Positions 26,758-39,905 of a stretch of 64,000 nucleotides of DNA are shown in pieces. The position numbers and the translations under genes were made by a program. The notes beneath the pieces were generated by a model. It ran no database searches and was not told where the DNA came from. It saw only the letters and a program-made list of their open reading frames with translations. Source of the DNA: Microcella humidisoli (lineage in GTDB: Bacteria > Actinomycetota > Actinomycetes > Actinomycetales > Microbacteriaceae); the NCBI RefSeq assembly GCF_024362325.1, contig NZ_CP101497.1, positions 2,356,001 to 2,420,000 of the forward strand. The letters run 5' to 3'. Each line of letters opens with the position of its first letter. The stretch's first letter is position 1.

Positions 26758-27957
26758 TCACACCACCTCCACGGCGTCGAGTTCGGCCTCGATCGCGGCG
26801 ACGAGACGGGTCTGCAGTTCGGGCGCGCCGATCTTCTGCACGACGTCGATGAGGAACCCGAGCACGACGAGGCGGCGGGCCTCCTGCTCGTCGATGCCGC
26901 GCGAGCGCAGGTAGAACAGCTGCTCGTCGTCGAAGCGACCGGTCGCGCTCGCGTGACCGGCCCCGGCGATGTCCCCCGTCTCGATCTCGAGATTGGGGAT
27001 CGAGTCCGCGCGCGTGCCGTCGCTCAGCACGAGATTGCGATTCTGCTCGTAGGAGTCGGTGCCCGTCGCGTCGCGGCCGATGAGCACGTCGCCCACCCAG
27101 ACCGTGCGGGCACCGGAGCCGTTGAGCGCGCCCTTGTACGTCACGCGGCTGATCGTCTGAGGCGCGATGTGGTGCACGTACACGCGCTGCTCGAGGTGCT
27201 GGCCCGCGTCGGCGAAGTACAGGCCCAGAAGCTGCCCGTCGGCTCCCGAGCCGGCGAGGTGCACCGAGGGGTTGACCCGAACGATGGCGCCGCCGAGCGA
27301 GACGACGACGTGCTTGAGCTGCGCATCTTTGTCGACGCGCGCGAACTGGCTCGACAGGTGCACCGACTCGTCGTCCCACTCCTGCAGGCTGACGACCGTG
27401 AGCTCGCTCCCCGCGCCCGCGACGATCTCGACGTTCTCGCTGAGCCGGGCACTCCCCCGGTTGTCGATTACGACGAGCCCTCGCGCGTTCGGCGCGGCGG
27501 TGATAACGGTGTGCGCGGCGCGCGGCGCGCGGTCGGTGCCCGTGCGGTCGATCGTGACCGCCACGGCCTCCTCGCTCGAGAGCGTCACCGCGAGTGCCCG
27601 CTCGGTGCTCGACCACGCGTTCGCGGCGGCGCGCTCCTCGGCCAGGCCCGCCGAGCCCACGCGCGCGTCATCCATCGGGATCCACTCGACGGACACTCCG
27701 GGCGCGCTCGACACCTCGGCGGGGAACGCCGTGCCGTCGAGCTCGCCGTCGATGAGGTCGCGGATCTTGTCGACCGGCGTCAGCTTCCACTCGAGCTCGC
27801 GGCCGGTGACGGCCGGGAAGTCGGCGTGCGCAGCGGACGCGAAACGCTCGTTGCGGGTTTGCACGGGCACAGGAGAACCCGGGCCGTGCGCGTGCTGCTG
27901 GGTCTCGATCGTCGGTGCATGTGTTGCGGGGATACTGCGTGCGGGGGCGGAGCTCAT
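26758..27957 (-). CDS. sufD: Fe-S cluster assembly protein SufD
   Basis: Scaffold subunit that partners SufB. The 399-residue protein has the SufBD right-handed beta-helix core, with LIGRDATGTDSYEQNRNLVL, DSIPNLEIETGDIAGAGHASATG and YLRSRGIDEQEARRLVV near the C-terminus; the GHASATG region corresponds to the conserved SufBD core histidine. The N-terminus is less conserved and His/Gln-rich (TQQHAHGPG). ATG 27957 abuts the sufB stop (27958-27960). The Rieske gene starts one base after its stop. Confidence 0.95.
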   Translation of the reverse strand: MSSAPARSIPATHAPTIETQQHAHGPGSPVPVQTRNERFASAAHADFPAVTGRELEWKLTPVDKIRDLIDGELDGTAFPAEVSSAPGVSVEWIPMDDARVGSAGLAEERAAANAWSSTERALAVTLSSEEAVAVTIDRTGTDRAPRAAHTVITAAPNARGLVVIDNRGSARLSENVEIVAGAGSELTVVSLQEWDDESVHLSSQFARVDKDAQLKHVVVSLGGAIVRVNPSVHLAGSGADGQLLGLYFADAGQHLEQRVYVHHIAPQTISRVTYKGALNGSGARTVWVGDVLIGRDATGTDSYEQNRNLVLSDGTRADSIPNLEIETGDIAGAGHASATGRFDDEQLFYLRSRGIDEQEARRLVVLGFLIDVVQKIGAPELQTRLVAAIEAELDAVEVV

Positions 27958-29376
27958 CTAGCCGACGCTGCCTTCCATGCTCATCTCGATGAGCTTGTTC
28001 AGCTCAAGGGCGTACTCCATGGGCAGCTCGCGCGCGATGGGCTCGATGAACCCGCGCACGATCATGGCCATGGCCTCGTCTTCGGGCAGTCCGCGGGACT
28101 GCAGATAGAACAGCTGCTCCTCGCTCACGCGCGAGACCGTCGCCTCGTGGCCGAGCTGCACGTCGTCGACGCGGATGTCGATCGCCGGGTAGGTGTCGGA
28201 GCGCGAGATCGTGTCGACGAGCAGGGCGTCGCAGCGCACGGTATTGGCCGAGTGGTGCGCGTTCGCGTCGACCCGCACCTCGCCGCGGTAGCCCGCGCGG
28301 CCGCCACCGCGCGCGATCGACTTCGAGACGATCGACGACGTCGTGTACGGCGCCATGTGGATCATCTTCGCGCCGGCGTCCTGGTGCTGGCCGGGGCCCG
28401 CGAAGGCGACCGAGAGCGTCTCGCCCTTGGCGTGCTCACCCATGAGGAAGATCGACGGGTACTTCATCGTCACCTTCGAGCCGATGTTGCCGTCGATCCA
28501 CTCCATCGTGGCGCCCTCGTGGGCGACCGCGCGCTTGGTCACGAGGTTGTAGACGTTGCTCGACCAGTTCTGAATCGTCGTGTACCGAACACGGGCGTTC
28601 TTCTTCACGATGATCTCGACGACGGCCGAGTGCAGCGAGTCGCTCTTGTAGATCGGGGCCGTGCAGCCCTCGATGTAGTGCACGTAGGAGCCCTCATCAG
28701 CGATGATGAGCGTGCGCTCGAACTGGCCCATGTTCTCGGTGTTGATGCGGAAGTAGGCCTGCAGCGGAATCTCGACGTGCACGCCCGGGGGAACGTAGAC
28801 GAACGATCCGCCCGACCACACGGCCGTGTTGAGGGCCGCGAACTTGTTGTCGCCGGCCGGGATGACCGTGCCGAAGTACTCGGTGAAGAACTCGGGGTGC
28901 TCGCGCAGGGCCGTGTCGGTGTCCATGAAGATGACGCCCTGGGCCTCGAGGTCTTCGCGGATCTGGTGGTAGACCACCTCGGACTCGTACTGGGCGGCGA
29001 CGCCGGCGACGAGGCGCTGGCGCTCGGCCTCGGGGATTCCGAGCTTCTCGTAGGTGTTCTTGATCTCCTCCGGCAGCTCCTCCCAGGTGGTGGCCTGCTT
29101 CTCGGTGGAGCGCACGAAGTACTTGATGTTGTCGAAGTCGATGCCCGACAGGTCGGCGCCCCAGAGCGGCATGGGCTTCTGGCCGAAGAGCTTGAGGCCC
29201 TTCAGGCGCAGGTCGAGCATCCACTGCGGTTCGTCTTTCAGGGCCGAGATGTTGCGCACGACGCTGTCGTCGATGCCGCGGCGCGCGGTCGCGCCCGCGG
29301 TGTCGGAGTCGGACCAGCCGAACTCGTACTGGCCGAGGCCCTCGAGCTCGGGACGGTCGATGAGCACGTCAGACAT
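27958..29376 (-). CDS. sufB: Fe-S cluster assembly protein SufB
   Basis: Central scaffold that carries the nascent cluster. The 472-residue protein has [45 protein letters not shown] (conserved cysteine), [19 protein letters not shown] and [21 protein letters not shown], all SufB hallmarks. First gene of sufB-sufD-Rieske-sufC-sufT. AGAGGAAA precedes ATG 29376. The gene is divergent from ctaA. No sufR repressor gene lies upstream, unlike in mycobacteria, and no sufS or sufU follows, so the sulfur donor must come from elsewhere. Confidence 0.96.
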   Translation of the reverse strand: MSDVLIDRPELEGLGQYEFGWSDSDTAGATARRGIDDSVVRNISALKDEPQWMLDLRLKGLKLFGQKPMPLWGADLSGIDFDNIKYFVRSTEKQATTWEELPEEIKNTYEKLGIPEAERQRLVAGVAAQYESEVVYHQIREDLEAQGVIFMDTDTALREHPEFFTEYFGTVIPAGDNKFAALNTAVWSGGSFVYVPPGVHVEIPLQAYFRINTENMGQFERTLIIADEGSYVHYIEGCTAPIYKSDSLHSAVVEIIVKKNARVRYTTIQNWSSNVYNLVTKRAVAHEGATMEWIDGNIGSKVTMKYPSIFLMGEHAKGETLSVAFAGPGQHQDAGAKMIHMAPYTTSSIVSKSIARGGGRAGYRGEVRVDANAHHSANTVRCDALLVDTISRSDTYPAIDIRVDDVQLGHEATVSRVSEEQLFYLQSRGLPEDEAMAMIVRGFIEPIARELPMEYALELNKLIEMSMEGSVG

Positions 29377-29614
29377 GCGTTTCCTCTTCTCTCTACCGAA
29401 CCCAACCTCGATCGGGACGGGGACATTCCGTGGACATCCAGTTGCGCGGTGGCCTTCGGCAGACGCTCATCGAGCGCCCATACACTGAGGCCGAACGAGA
29501 TGTCGTGCGCTTGAGCCGCCCAGCAACCCCAACGATGCGTGGCCCGCGGTCGACACTGACTGATGAGCTTCGCCGATTCTATCGTGCGCAGCCTGAAAGA
29601 GGAGGAAGCGGACC

Positions 29615-30592
29615 GTGAATCGGCTGTGGCAGGCGCTGGTCGGAGTGGGCCGTCGGTTCGTTGAGTGGCTGCCGACCACGGCGGACAGGCGCGTTCGTGT
29701 CATCGCCTGGGCCTCGCTCGTGAGTCAGACGCTCATCGTGGGCACCGGCGGCGCCGTGCGCCTCACCGGATCAGGACTCGGCTGCCCGACCTGGCCGCGC
29801 TGCACCGAGGACTCGTTCATCGCGACGCCGGAGATGGGCATCCACGGCATCGTCGAGTTCGGCAACCGCCTGCTCACCTTCGTGCTCGTCATCATCGCGA
29901 TCATCGCGTTCCTCTTCGTCGTGCGGATGCGGCGCGAGCGCCCCGAGCTGCTGCGCCTCACGGTCGCGCTCGGGCTGGGTATTCCCGCCCAGGCAGTGAT
30001 CGGCGGCATCACCGTGCTCACCCAGCTCAACCCCTGGGTGGTCGGGTTCCACTTCGTCGTCTCTGCCGTGCTCGTCGCCCTCGCGGTCGTGTTCGTGCAC
30101 CGGGTCTACCGGGGGCGCACGACCGGCGAACTCGTTGTGCCGGCGCCCGTTCGGGCGCTTGCACTCGCGACCGCCGTGGGCGCCTGGGTGACCGTGCTCG
30201 TCGGCATCGTCGTGACCGGTTCGGGTCCGCACGCGGGCGATGGTGGCGCGGCGCGCAACGGCCTGGACAGCGAGCTGCTGCAGCACGTGCACTCCTGGCC
30301 CGCCTACATCACCGCGGGGCTCAGTGTGCTGCTGCTCATCGCGGCGATCCAGGTCGGTCGCCGGCCCCTCGTCCGTGCCGTCGTGGCACTGCTCGCGGTC
30401 GAGGCCGTGCAGATCGCGGTGGGGATCGCGCAGGCGCGGCTGGGGCTTCCCGAACTGCTCGTGGGCATCCACATGGTGCTCGCCTGTGTGCTCATCGCGG
30501 TCATGACGCTCGCCCTGCTGACGCTGCGGCGCAGCGAAAGCGAGCTGACGAACGACCGGTCGCAGCCGGAACTCGCGGGAGCTGCGCGCTAG
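29615..30592 (+). CDS. ctaA: Haem A synthase CtaA (COX15)
   Basis: Oxidises haem O to haem A for the aa3 oxidase. The 325-residue protein has about eight helices. Conserved histidines lie in [30 protein letters not shown] and [18 protein letters not shown] holds the extracytoplasmic cysteine pair of type B CtaA. GTG 29615 follows AAAGAGGAGG. It is divergent from sufB, and its stop overlaps the ctaB stop by four bases on the opposite strand. It works with CtaB next door and SURF1. Confidence 0.94.
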   Translation: MNRLWQALVGVGRRFVEWLPTTADRRVRVIAWASLVSQTLIVGTGGAVRLTGSGLGCPTWPRCTEDSFIATPEMGIHGIVEFGNRLLTFVLVIIAIIAFLFVVRMRRERPELLRLTVALGLGIPAQAVIGGITVLTQLNPWVVGFHFVVSAVLVALAVVFVHRVYRGRTTGELVVPAPVRALALATAVGAWVTVLVGIVVTGSGPHAGDGGAARNGLDSELLQHVHSWPAYITAGLSVLLLIAAIQVGRRPLVRAVVALLAVEAVQIAVGIAQARLGLPELLVGIHMVLACVLIAVMTLALLTLRRSESELTNDRSQPELAGAAR

Positions 30593-31509
30593 AACGGCAG
30601 CAGTGGGTCGATGCCCACGGCCACGAAGAGCAGTGTGAGGTACGTGATGCTCGCGTGGAACACCCGCATCGGAGCCGCTTCGAGCCCCCGCACCGCTCGA
30701 CTGTGCAGACGGTGGCTCTCGACGATGAACCATCCGCCCGCGATGAGCGCGACCGCGGTGTACAGCGCGCCCATCGGCGCGATCGGGATGAGCAGCAGGG
30801 ATGCCGCGACCGTCGCCCACGCGTACAGGATGACCTGGACGCCGACCGTCGCCCGATCCCGCATGACCGCGAGCATGGGCACGTCGGCCGCCGCGTAGTC
30901 TTCGCGGTACTTCATCGACAGCGGCCAGTAGTGCGGCGGGGTCCATAGGAACACGACGAGGAAGAGGATGACCGGCGGCCAGTCGAGCGAGCCGGTCACC
31001 GCCGTCCAGCCGATGAGCACGGGGAAGCATCCGGCAATGCCGCCCCAGATGATGTTCTGCTCCGTGCGGCGTTTGAGCACGAGCGTGTAGATCACGACGT
31101 AGAAGACGATCGCACCGAGCGAGAGCGCGGCGGCGAGCCAGTTCGTCGTGAGCCCGAGCCAGACGATCGAGATCACGCCGATCGTGTAGGCGAACACGAG
31201 CGCCGCACGGTCGGAGACCTCGCCGGTGACGAGCGGGCGGTTCTTGGTGCGGTTCATGACGCGATCGATATCGCGGTCGATGTACATGTTGAAGGCGCCG
31301 GCCGATCCGGCCGAGAGCGCACCGCCCACGAGGGTGGCGAGCACGAGCCAGATGCTCGGAAGACCGTCGGCCGCGAGGATCATGACGGGCGCGGTCGTGA
31401 CGAGCAGCAGCTCGATGACCCGCGGCTTGGTCAGGGCGATGTAGGCCGAGAGGGTGCGTCGGATGCTTCGCGGTCGCGTCGTGACGGCGTGATCGAGAGC
31501 GGTATCCAT
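30589..31509 (-). CDS. ctaB: Protohaem IX farnesyltransferase (haem O synthase)
   Basis: Adds farnesyl to haem B, giving haem O, the substrate of CtaA. The 306-residue UbiA-family protein has the Asp-rich [20 protein letters not shown] (NxxxDxxxD-like) and a second DxxxD-like region in [16 protein letters not shown], with about eight helices. ATG 31509 follows GAAGGAGCT, and TAGACT on the minus strand (31542-31547) is a good -10. Divergent from tkt, as in mycobacteria and corynebacteria. Confidence 0.95.
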   Translation of the reverse strand: MDTALDHAVTTRPRSIRRTLSAYIALTKPRVIELLLVTTAPVMILAADGLPSIWLVLATLVGGALSAGSAGAFNMYIDRDIDRVMNRTKNRPLVTGEVSDRAALVFAYTIGVISIVWLGLTTNWLAAALSLGAIVFYVVIYTLVLKRRTEQNIIWGGIAGCFPVLIGWTAVTGSLDWPPVILFLVVFLWTPPHYWPLSMKYREDYAAADVPMLAVMRDRATVGVQVILYAWATVAASLLLIPIAPMGALYTAVALIAGGWFIVESHRLHSRAVRGLEAAPMRVFHASITYLTLLFVAVGIDPLLPF

Positions 31510-31541
31510 AGCTCCTTCATTCGTGGCGCGGGAATGCGGTC

Positions 31542-31547
31542 AGTCTA
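31542..31547 (-). promoter_or_regulatory. -10 element for ctaB
   Basis: TAGACT on the minus strand, 32 bases before ATG 31509; leader contains GAAGGAG. Confidence 0.45.
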
Positions 31548-31603
31548 CGGGAGGGTTGGTGAGAGCGAGCCCGTGCGCACCCGCCGGGGCATACGACCCT
31601 CTC

Positions 31604-31609
31604 TATACT
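31604..31609 (+). promoter_or_regulatory. -10 element for the tkt-tal-pgi-zwf-opcA-pgl operon
   Basis: TATACT, the best -10 match in the window, about 90 bases before ATG 31699. No matching -35 TTGACA is seen. A leader of about 80 bases with GAAGAAAGGG results. Confidence 0.6.
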
Positions 31610-31698
31610 GGCGAGGGCCGACGACGCCCTGCACGCAGACGTTCGTGCAGGACCGGGCGAGGCCCGCATCCGTCTGAAGAAAGGGCAGTACCGACGCC

Positions 31699-33789
31699 AT
31701 GACCGACCTGACCTGGGACGACCTGGACCGCCGCGCCGTCGACACCGCCCGACTGCTCGCCGCCGATGCTGTCGAGAAGGTCGGCAACGGCCACCCCGGC
31801 ACCGCGATGTCGCTGGCCCCCGTCGCGTACCTCTTGCACCAGAAGGTGATGCAGCACGACCCGAGCGACCCGCACTGGCTCGGTCGCGACCGCTTCATCC
31901 TCTCGGCGGGCCACAGCTCGCTCACGCAGTACGTGCAGCTGTACCTGGGTGGATACGGGCTCGAGCTCGACGACCTCAAGGCGCTGCGCACCTGGGGCTC
32001 GAAGACCCCCGGCCACCCGGAGTTCGGCCACACCGACGGCGTGGAGATCACGACCGGTCCGCTCGGCCAGGGACTGGCATCGGCGGTCGGCTTCGCCTAC
32101 GCCGCGCGCTTCGAGCGCGGCCTGCTCGACCCGCAGACACCCGCGGGCGAGAGCGTCTTCGACCACCACGTGTACGTCATCGCCGGTGACGGCGACATTC
32201 AGGAGGGTGTGACGAGCGAAGCGGGCTCGCTCGCCGGCCACCAGCAGCTCGGCAACCTCATCGCGATCTACGACTCGAACCAGATCTCGATCGAAGACGA
32301 CACGAACATCGCCTTCACCGAAGACGTCGCCGCGCGCTACGCCGCCTACGGCTGGCACGTGCAGACCGTCGACTGGAAGAAGACCGGCGAGTACGTCGAA
32401 GACGTGCAGGCCCTGCACGCCGCGCTCGAGGCGGCGAAGGCAGAGACCTCGCGCCCGAGCCTCGTGATCGTCAAGACGATCATCGGCTGGCCCGCCCCGA
32501 CGAAGCAGAACACCGGCAAGATCCACGGTTCGGCACTCGGCGGCGACGAGCTCACCGCGACCAAGCGCGTCATGGGCTTCGACCCCGACGAGCACTTCGC
32601 CGTCGCCGACGAGGTGATTGCGCACACGCGCCTCGCCGTCGAGCGCGGGCGTGAGCGTCGCGCGGCGTGGGATTCTCGTTTCGACGCGTGGTCCGCCGCG
32701 AACCCCGACAAGAAGGCGTTGCTGGACCGGATGCTCGCGCGCGAGCTCCCCGCCGACCTCGAGGCCGCGCTGCCGGTGTTCGAGGGCGGCACGAGCGTGT
32801 CGACCCGCGCTGCCAGCGGCAAGGTCATCAACGCGATCGCGGGCGTGCTGCCCGAGTTCTGGGGCGGGTCGGCCGACCTCGCCGAGTCGAACCTCACGAC
32901 GATCGCGGGCGGCGGCTCCTTCGCCCCGAGCGAGCACTCGACGCACGAGTGGTCGGCGAACCCCTACGGGCGCGTGCTGCACTTCGGCATCCGCGAGCAC
33001 GCCATGGGCGCGATCCTCAACGGCATCGCGCTGCACGGTCGCACCCGCGTCTTCGGCGGCACCTTCCTGATCTTCAGCGACTACATGCGCCCCGCCGTGC
33101 GCCTCGCCGCGCTCATGAACGTGCCGGTCACCTACGTCTGGACCCACGACTCGGTCGCCCTCGGCGAGGACGGACCGACGCACCAGCCGATCGAGCAGCT
33201 CGCGTCGCTGCGCGCGATCCCGGGTCTCGCGATCGTGCGCCCGGCCGACGCCAACGAGACCGCGCACGCGTGGAAGGCGGTGCTCGAGCGCCGCTCCCCC
33301 GCGGGGATCGCTCTCACGCGCCAGAACATCCCCGTGTTCGAGCGCGGCACCGGCATCGCCTCGGGCGACGAGCTCGCGGCGGCGCACCACGTCGCGAAGG
33401 GCGCCTACGTGCTCGCCGAGGCGGCCAACGGCTCTCCCGACGTGATCCTCATCGCGACGGGCTCCGAGGTCGCGGTGGCGATGGATGCGCGCACGCAGCT
33501 CGCGGAGCACGGCATCCACGCCCGCGTCGTGTCGGCCCCGTGCCTCGAGTGGTTCGACGAGCAGAGCGCCGAGTACCGCGAGTCGGTGCTGCCGTCATCG
33601 GTGACGGCGCGCGTCTCGGTCGAGGCCGGCCTCGCCCTGAGCTGGCACCGCTACGTCGGCGACCGCGGCCGCTCGGTGTCGATCGAGCACTTCGGTGCCT
33701 CGGCCGACTACCAGACGCTGTTCCGCGAGTTCGGCATCACTCCCGAGGCCGTCGTCGCCGCCGCGCGCGAGAGCATCGCAGCCCACTGA
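31699..33789 (+). CDS. tkt: Transketolase
   Basis: Thiamine diphosphate enzyme of the non-oxidative pentose phosphate pathway. The 696-residue protein has the ThDP/Mg motif [25 protein letters not shown], early [29 protein letters not shown] and C-terminal [10 protein letters not shown]. First gene of the tkt-tal-pgi-zwf-opcA-pgl operon. ATG 31699 follows AAGAAAGGG. A strong TATACT -10 lies about 90 bases upstream. Same gene order as in corynebacteria and mycobacteria apart from pgi. Confidence 0.97.
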   Translation: MTDLTWDDLDRRAVDTARLLAADAVEKVGNGHPGTAMSLAPVAYLLHQKVMQHDPSDPHWLGRDRFILSAGHSSLTQYVQLYLGGYGLELDDLKALRTWGSKTPGHPEFGHTDGVEITTGPLGQGLASAVGFAYAARFERGLLDPQTPAGESVFDHHVYVIAGDGDIQEGVTSEAGSLAGHQQLGNLIAIYDSNQISIEDDTNIAFTEDVAARYAAYGWHVQTVDWKKTGEYVEDVQALHAALEAAKAETSRPSLVIVKTIIGWPAPTKQNTGKIHGSALGGDELTATKRVMGFDPDEHFAVADEVIAHTRLAVERGRERRAAWDSRFDAWSAANPDKKALLDRMLARELPADLEAALPVFEGGTSVSTRAASGKVINAIAGVLPEFWGGSADLAESNLTTIAGGGSFAPSEHSTHEWSANPYGRVLHFGIREHAMGAILNGIALHGRTRVFGGTFLIFSDYMRPAVRLAALMNVPVTYVWTHDSVALGEDGPTHQPIEQLASLRAIPGLAIVRPADANETAHAWKAVLERRSPAGIALTRQNIPVFERGTGIASGDELAAAHHVAKGAYVLAEAANGSPDVILIATGSEVAVAMDARTQLAEHGIHARVVSAPCLEWFDEQSAEYRESVLPSSVTARVSVEAGLALSWHRYVGDRGRSVSIEHFGASADYQTLFREFGITPEAVVAAARESIAAH

Positions 33790-33844
33790 CCGGCCCCTCC
33801 CCTCTCCGTCCGCCACCACTCCACCACCCACGATTGAGGACACC

Positions 33845-34954
33845 ATGAGTGCCACCCCCACCGCCCAGCTGAGCGACCTCGGCGTCAGCATCTGGCTCGA
33901 CGACCTGTCGCGCGATCGCATCACGTCGGGCGGTCTCGCCGCCCTCATCACCGAGCGAGACGTCGTCGGCGTCACGACGAACCCCACGATCTTCGCCGCC
34001 GCGCTCGCGACGGGCACGACCTACGACGACCAGGTGCGCGAGCTCGCGGCCGCGGGTGTCGATGTCACGCGTGCCGTCTTTGAGATCACGACGGACGACG
34101 TGGCTGCCGCGAGCGACATCTTCGCCTCGGTCTACGGTTCGACCGGCGGCCAGGACGGCCGCGTCTCGATCGAGGTCGAGCCGGGTCTGGCTCACGATGC
34201 CGCGGGCACGATCGCCCAGGCGCAGCAGCTCTGGAAGAAGGTCGGCCGCCCCAACGCGATGATCAAGATTCCGGCGACGGTCGAGGGCCTCGAGGCCATC
34301 ACCGAGACGATCGCCGCGGGCATCAGCGTCAATGTGACGCTGATCTTCAGCCTCGACCGCCACCGCGCCGTCATCGACGCCTACCTCGCCGGGCTCGAGA
34401 AGGCGCACGCCGCCGGCATCGACCTCTCGACGATCCACTCGGTCGCATCGTTCTTTGTCTCGCGCGTCGACACCGAGATCGACAAGCGGCTCGTCGAGAT
34501 CGGCACTCCCGAGGCGCTCGCCCTCAAGAGCAAAGCCGGCATCGCGAACGCACGCCTCGCCTACGAGGTCTTCGAGCAGGCCTTCGCAACCGAGCGCGCC
34601 GCGGCGCTGCTGGCTGCCGGCGCGAACGCGCAGCGCCCGCTCTGGGCCTCGACGGGGGTCAAGGACCCGAGCCTTCCCGACACCCTCTACGTCACCGAGC
34701 TCGCCGTCGGCCGCACGGTCAACACCATGCCCGAGAAGACCCTGCAGGCGACCTTCGACCACGGCATCATCGCGGGCGACGCCGTCACGGGCAGCTACGA
34801 CGAGGCGCGCGGCGTGCTCGCCGCGCTCGATGCACTCGGCATCTCGTACGACGAGGTGACCGCGCTGCTCGAGAAGGAGGGCGTCGAGAAGTTCATCGTC
34901 AGCTGGAACGAGCTGCTCGACACCGTCAGCGCCGCTCTCGAGGCTGCACGATGA
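33845..34954 (+). CDS. tal: Transaldolase
   Basis: Transfers a dihydroxyacetone unit between sugar phosphates through a Schiff base. The 369-residue length and sequence match the actinobacterial/cyanobacterial long-type transaldolase. The N-terminal [16 protein letters not shown] and [11 protein letters not shown], active lysine region [10 protein letters not shown], and TLIFSLDRH are all visible. ATG 33845 is preceded by TTGAGGACACC; 55 bases separate it from tkt and include CCACCACT CCACCACC. It overlaps pgi by four bases (ATGA). Confidence 0.96.
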   Translation: MSATPTAQLSDLGVSIWLDDLSRDRITSGGLAALITERDVVGVTTNPTIFAAALATGTTYDDQVRELAAAGVDVTRAVFEITTDDVAAASDIFASVYGSTGGQDGRVSIEVEPGLAHDAAGTIAQAQQLWKKVGRPNAMIKIPATVEGLEAITETIAAGISVNVTLIFSLDRHRAVIDAYLAGLEKAHAAGIDLSTIHSVASFFVSRVDTEIDKRLVEIGTPEALALKSKAGIANARLAYEVFEQAFATERAAALLAAGANAQRPLWASTGVKDPSLPDTLYVTELAVGRTVNTMPEKTLQATFDHGIIAGDAVTGSYDEARGVLAALDALGISYDEVTALLEKEGVEKFIVSWNELLDTVSAALEAAR

Positions 34955-36546
34955 CTCTCACGGTCGCGGCGCGCGGCGACGCGCAGCGTGCCATCGACGC
35001 GCAGGTTCCCGCGCTCGTCGAGCACCTCGTGGCGAGCCGCATCACGGCGGGCGACAGCACGCTCTGGGGCCCGGCCGCCGAAGCCGAGGCCAGCATTCGC
35101 CTCGGCTGGACCCAGGCTGTCTCGGTGTCGCGCCCCCTTGTGGCGGAGATTGTCGCTCTGCGCGAGCAGCTCGTCGAGCGCGGCATCTCCCGCATCGTGC
35201 TGTGCGGCATGGGCGGCTCGTCGCTGGCCCCCGAGGTCATCACCCGCACGGCGGGGGTGCCGCTCGTCGTGCTCGACTCGACCGACCCGGGCCAGGTCGC
35301 GACCGCCCTGGGCGAGCACCTCGGCCACACGGCCGTCGTCGTCTCGTCCAAGTCGGGCTCGACCGTCGAGACCGACAGCCAGAAGCGCAGCTTCGAGGCC
35401 GCGTTCCGCGACGCGGGCATCGACCCGGCGGAGCGCATCGTCATCGTCACCGACCCCGGCTCGCCCCTCGAGCAGGCGTCGCTCGCGGCGGGCTACCGCG
35501 TGTTCACCGCCGACCCGACCGTGGGGGGCCGCTACTCGGCGCTCACGGCCTTCGGTCTCGTACCCTCCGGACTCGCGGGCGTCGATCTGGATGCCCTGCT
35601 CGACGAGGCCGAGGCGGCGAGCCTTCCGCTCGCCGTCGACAGCGCCTCGAACCCGGGCCTGCAGCTGGGTGCCGCGATCGCCGGCACCGTACCGCTGCGC
35701 GACAAGCTCGTGATCGTTGCCGACGGCACCCACATCGTCGGCCTCGGCGACTGGGTCGAGCAGCTCATCGCCGAATCGACCGGCAAGGACGGTCGCGGAG
35801 TTCTGCCCGTCGTCGTCGGCATCGATGCGCCCGAGCTCACGAGCGGCGCTGCGGATGTGCAGGTCGTGCGCCTCGTCGCGGACGCGCGCGCGACGCGCGA
35901 GGTCGCCGACGGCGAGATCGAGCTCTCCGGCTCGCTCGGGGCGCACCTGCTGACCTGGCAGTACGCCACGGCGGTCGCCGGCGTGCTGCTCGGCATCAAC
36001 CCCTTCGATCAACCCGATGTGGAGTCGGCCAAGGTCGCCGCGCGCGGACTGCTCGACGCCCGGCCCGAACCGCTCGCGGCGCAGTTCGCCGACGGCGGCA
36101 TCGAGGTCGTCGGGCCCGCGTCGCTGCTCGGTGGAGCATCCACCGTCGCCGATGCCGTCCGTGCCCTCGAAGCGGCGCTGCCCGACGGCGGGTACGTGGC
36201 CGTGCAGGCCTACCTCGACCGTATCGCCCACCCCGAGCTCGAGGCCGTGCGGCACCTCATCGCCGCCCGCACGGGACGCCCGGTGACCTTCGGGTGGGGG
36301 CCGCGCTTCCTGCATTCGACGGGCCAGTACCACAAGGGCGGCCCCGCGCGCGGGGTGTTCCTGCAGGTCACCGGAACGCTCGCCGATGACCTGGCGATCC
36401 CCGATCGCCCCTTCACCTATGGTCAGCTCATCGCCGCCCAGGCAGCGGGAGATGCCGCCGTGCTCGCCGAGAAGGGGATGCCCGTCGTCACCCTGCGCGT
36501 GCGCGACGCCGACGGCATCGCCGCGATCATCGCCGCGCTCTCCTGA
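34951..36546 (+). CDS. pgi: Glucose-6-phosphate isomerase
   Basis: Interconverts glucose-6-phosphate and fructose-6-phosphate, here placed inside the pentose phosphate operon. The 531-residue protein is the bacterial-archaeal-like long form. The phosphate-binding [25 protein letters not shown] and [13 protein letters not shown] regions are clear, and [14 protein letters not shown] supplies the C-terminal catalytic part. The start overlaps the tal stop (ATGA). In corynebacteria pgi is not in this operon; its presence here fits Micrococcales. Confidence 0.94.
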   Translation: MTLTVAARGDAQRAIDAQVPALVEHLVASRITAGDSTLWGPAAEAEASIRLGWTQAVSVSRPLVAEIVALREQLVERGISRIVLCGMGGSSLAPEVITRTAGVPLVVLDSTDPGQVATALGEHLGHTAVVVSSKSGSTVETDSQKRSFEAAFRDAGIDPAERIVIVTDPGSPLEQASLAAGYRVFTADPTVGGRYSALTAFGLVPSGLAGVDLDALLDEAEAASLPLAVDSASNPGLQLGAAIAGTVPLRDKLVIVADGTHIVGLGDWVEQLIAESTGKDGRGVLPVVVGIDAPELTSGAADVQVVRLVADARATREVADGEIELSGSLGAHLLTWQYATAVAGVLLGINPFDQPDVESAKVAARGLLDARPEPLAAQFADGGIEVVGPASLLGGASTVADAVRALEAALPDGGYVAVQAYLDRIAHPELEAVRHLIAARTGRPVTFGWGPRFLHSTGQYHKGGPARGVFLQVTGTLADDLAIPDRPFTYGQLIAAQAAGDAAVLAEKGMPVVTLRVRDADGIAAIIAALS

Positions 36547-36572
36547 CCCGCTCCGCCACCACGAGGAGAACC

Positions 36573-38110
<1,538 letters not shown>

Positions 38111-38114
<4 letters not shown>

Positions 38115-39037
38115 TCATCGACCTGCCCGACACCACGGCGAGCCAGGTGTCGAAGACCCTCGTCCGCATCCGCGACGAAGCGGGAGCCGTGGCACTCGGC
38201 CGCGTGCTGACCCTCATCATCACGAGCGAGATCGGCGAGGAGGAGGACGTCATCGCGGCGGCCAATGAGGCCTCGCGCGAGCATCCCATGCGCATCATCG
38301 TCGTCTCGACCGACAGCGCCGGCGCGACCGCGCGTCTCGACGCCGAGATCCGGGTGGGCGGAGACGCGGGAGCGAGCGAAGTCATCGTGCTGCGGGCGCA
38401 CGGCGAGACCGCCACCGACCTCCGAGGCCTCGTCACGGGCCTGCTGCTGCCCGACGCCCCTGTTGTGTCGTGGTGGCCCGGAGAGTGCCCTGACGCGGTC
38501 TGCGACACGCCGCTCGGGCGTCTCGCTCAGCGCCGCATCACCGACTCTGCGGCCACGTCCGACCCTCGGTCGACCCTCGCCCGCATCGCCTCGGGCTATC
38601 GGCCCGGCGACACCGACTTCGCCTGGACGCGCCTCACCCTGTGGCGCGCCCAATTGGCCGCCGCGCTCGACCAACCGCCCTACGAGCCCATCACGCGGGT
38701 GCAGGTCGCCGGAGCCCCTGATAGCCCCTCGACGGCCCTGCTCGCGGCCTGGCTCGGCCTGCGGCTGCAGGTGCCGGTCGAGATCGATGTGGCCGACGGC
38801 AACCCGTCGTCGGGCATCCACCGCGTCGTGCTGCACCGCGCCAGTGGCGAGATCAGTCTCGAGCGCACGCGCACTGGCATCGTCGAGCTGCACCAGCCCG
38901 GACAGCCGATGCACGAACTCTCGTTGCCACGCCGCGGCCTGCGCGAGTGCCTCGCCGAAGAACTGCGTAGGCTCGACCCTGACGACGAGTTCGGCGCCGT
39001 ACTCGAGAGCGGGTTCGGCAGCTCGACCGCCGCCTAA
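38111..39037 (+). CDS. opcA: OpcA, glucose-6-phosphate dehydrogenase assembly/activator protein
   Basis: Partner that stimulates Zwf, found in cyanobacteria and Actinobacteria. The 308-residue protein starts MIIDLPDTTASQVSKTLVRIRDEAG and has VVSWWPGECPDAVCDTPLGRLA, the conserved family pattern. GTG 38111 is chosen over GTG 38099: GGAGG at 38101-38105 lies five bases before 38111, it overlaps the zwf stop as GTGA, and the protein then begins at the conserved residues. No gnd gene follows in the operon. Confidence 0.94.
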
Positions 39038-39082
39038 CGTCGGCGCCCCGCGCGCCCCGCTCCGCAGAGAGGCTCCACCACT

Positions 39083-39895
39083 GTGACCACCGAACGCCGC
39101 GTGCTCGTGCACGCCGACCGTGCCGCGCTCGCGGGCTCGGTCGCCGCCCGATTCCTCACCAAGATGATCGACCTGCTCGACGAGCAGGACGAAGCGCACA
39201 TCGTGCTCACGGGCGGCAGCGTCGGCATCGAGGTGCTCGCCGCGATCGCCGCGCTCCCCGCCCGCGATCAGATCGACTGGAGCCGCGTGCATGCCTGGTG
39301 GGGCGACGAGCGCTGGGTGCCCACCGGTCACGCCGACCGCAATGAGCATCAGGCTCGGGATGCGCTGCTCGACCGCATCGCCATGCCCGCGTCGAACATC
39401 CACCCCTTCCCCGCCTCGGACGAGGGCCTCGACCTCGAGGCGGCCGCGCAGCGCTACCGGGAAGAGTTGCTCGCGGCGGGCGGCGGCGACTTCCCGACCT
39501 TCGCGATCACGTTCCTCGGCGTCGGCCCCGACGGGCACATCGCCTCGCTCTTTCCGGAGCGCGACGGCCCCCGGGTCGCCGAGCCCGGCGTCATCGCCGT
39601 GCACGACTCCCCCAAACCGCCGCCCGGGCGGTTGACCCTGACGCTGCCCCTCATCAACCAGTCAGAGCGGATCTGGCTCGTGCTCGCCGGCGCTGACAAG
39701 GCCGCTGCCCTGGGCCTTGCACTCGCGGGCGCGGCAGTCGCCGATGTGCCCGTGGGCGGCGTGCTCGGCACGAAGCGCACGGTGTTCTTCATCGATGACG
39801 AGGCGTCGTCGGAAGTGCCGGAGTCGCTCATCGCCCCGACGAGCTACTGGACGGGCGCGATGGACCAGGCCGAGTGGACGGTCGGCGAGGACTAG
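39083..39895 (+). CDS. pgl: 6-phosphogluconolactonase
   Basis: Hydrolyses 6-phosphogluconolactone after Zwf. The 270-residue DevB-type protein has LTGGSVGIEVLAAI, HAWWGDERWVP, DRNEHQAR and FLGVGPDGHIASLFPE. GTG 39083 follows GAGAGGC. Last gene of the operon; its stop is ten bases from the stop of rbpA on the opposite strand, with no clear hairpin between. Confidence 0.95.
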   Translation: MTTERRVLVHADRAALAGSVAARFLTKMIDLLDEQDEAHIVLTGGSVGIEVLAAIAALPARDQIDWSRVHAWWGDERWVPTGHADRNEHQARDALLDRIAMPASNIHPFPASDEGLDLEAAAQRYREELLAAGGGDFPTFAITFLGVGPDGHIASLFPERDGPRVAEPGVIAVHDSPKPPPGRLTLTLPLINQSERIWLVLAGADKAAALGLALAGAAVADVPVGGVLGTKRTVFFIDDEASSEVPESLIAPTSYWTGAMDQAEWTVGED

Positions 39896-39905
39896 ACCGC
39901 GGACG

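Noticed and set aside
29430..29618. 62-codon plus-strand frame in the sufB/ctaA intergenic region
   Set aside because: No start signal, no recognisable domain, and it ends inside the ctaA start; more likely leader DNA.
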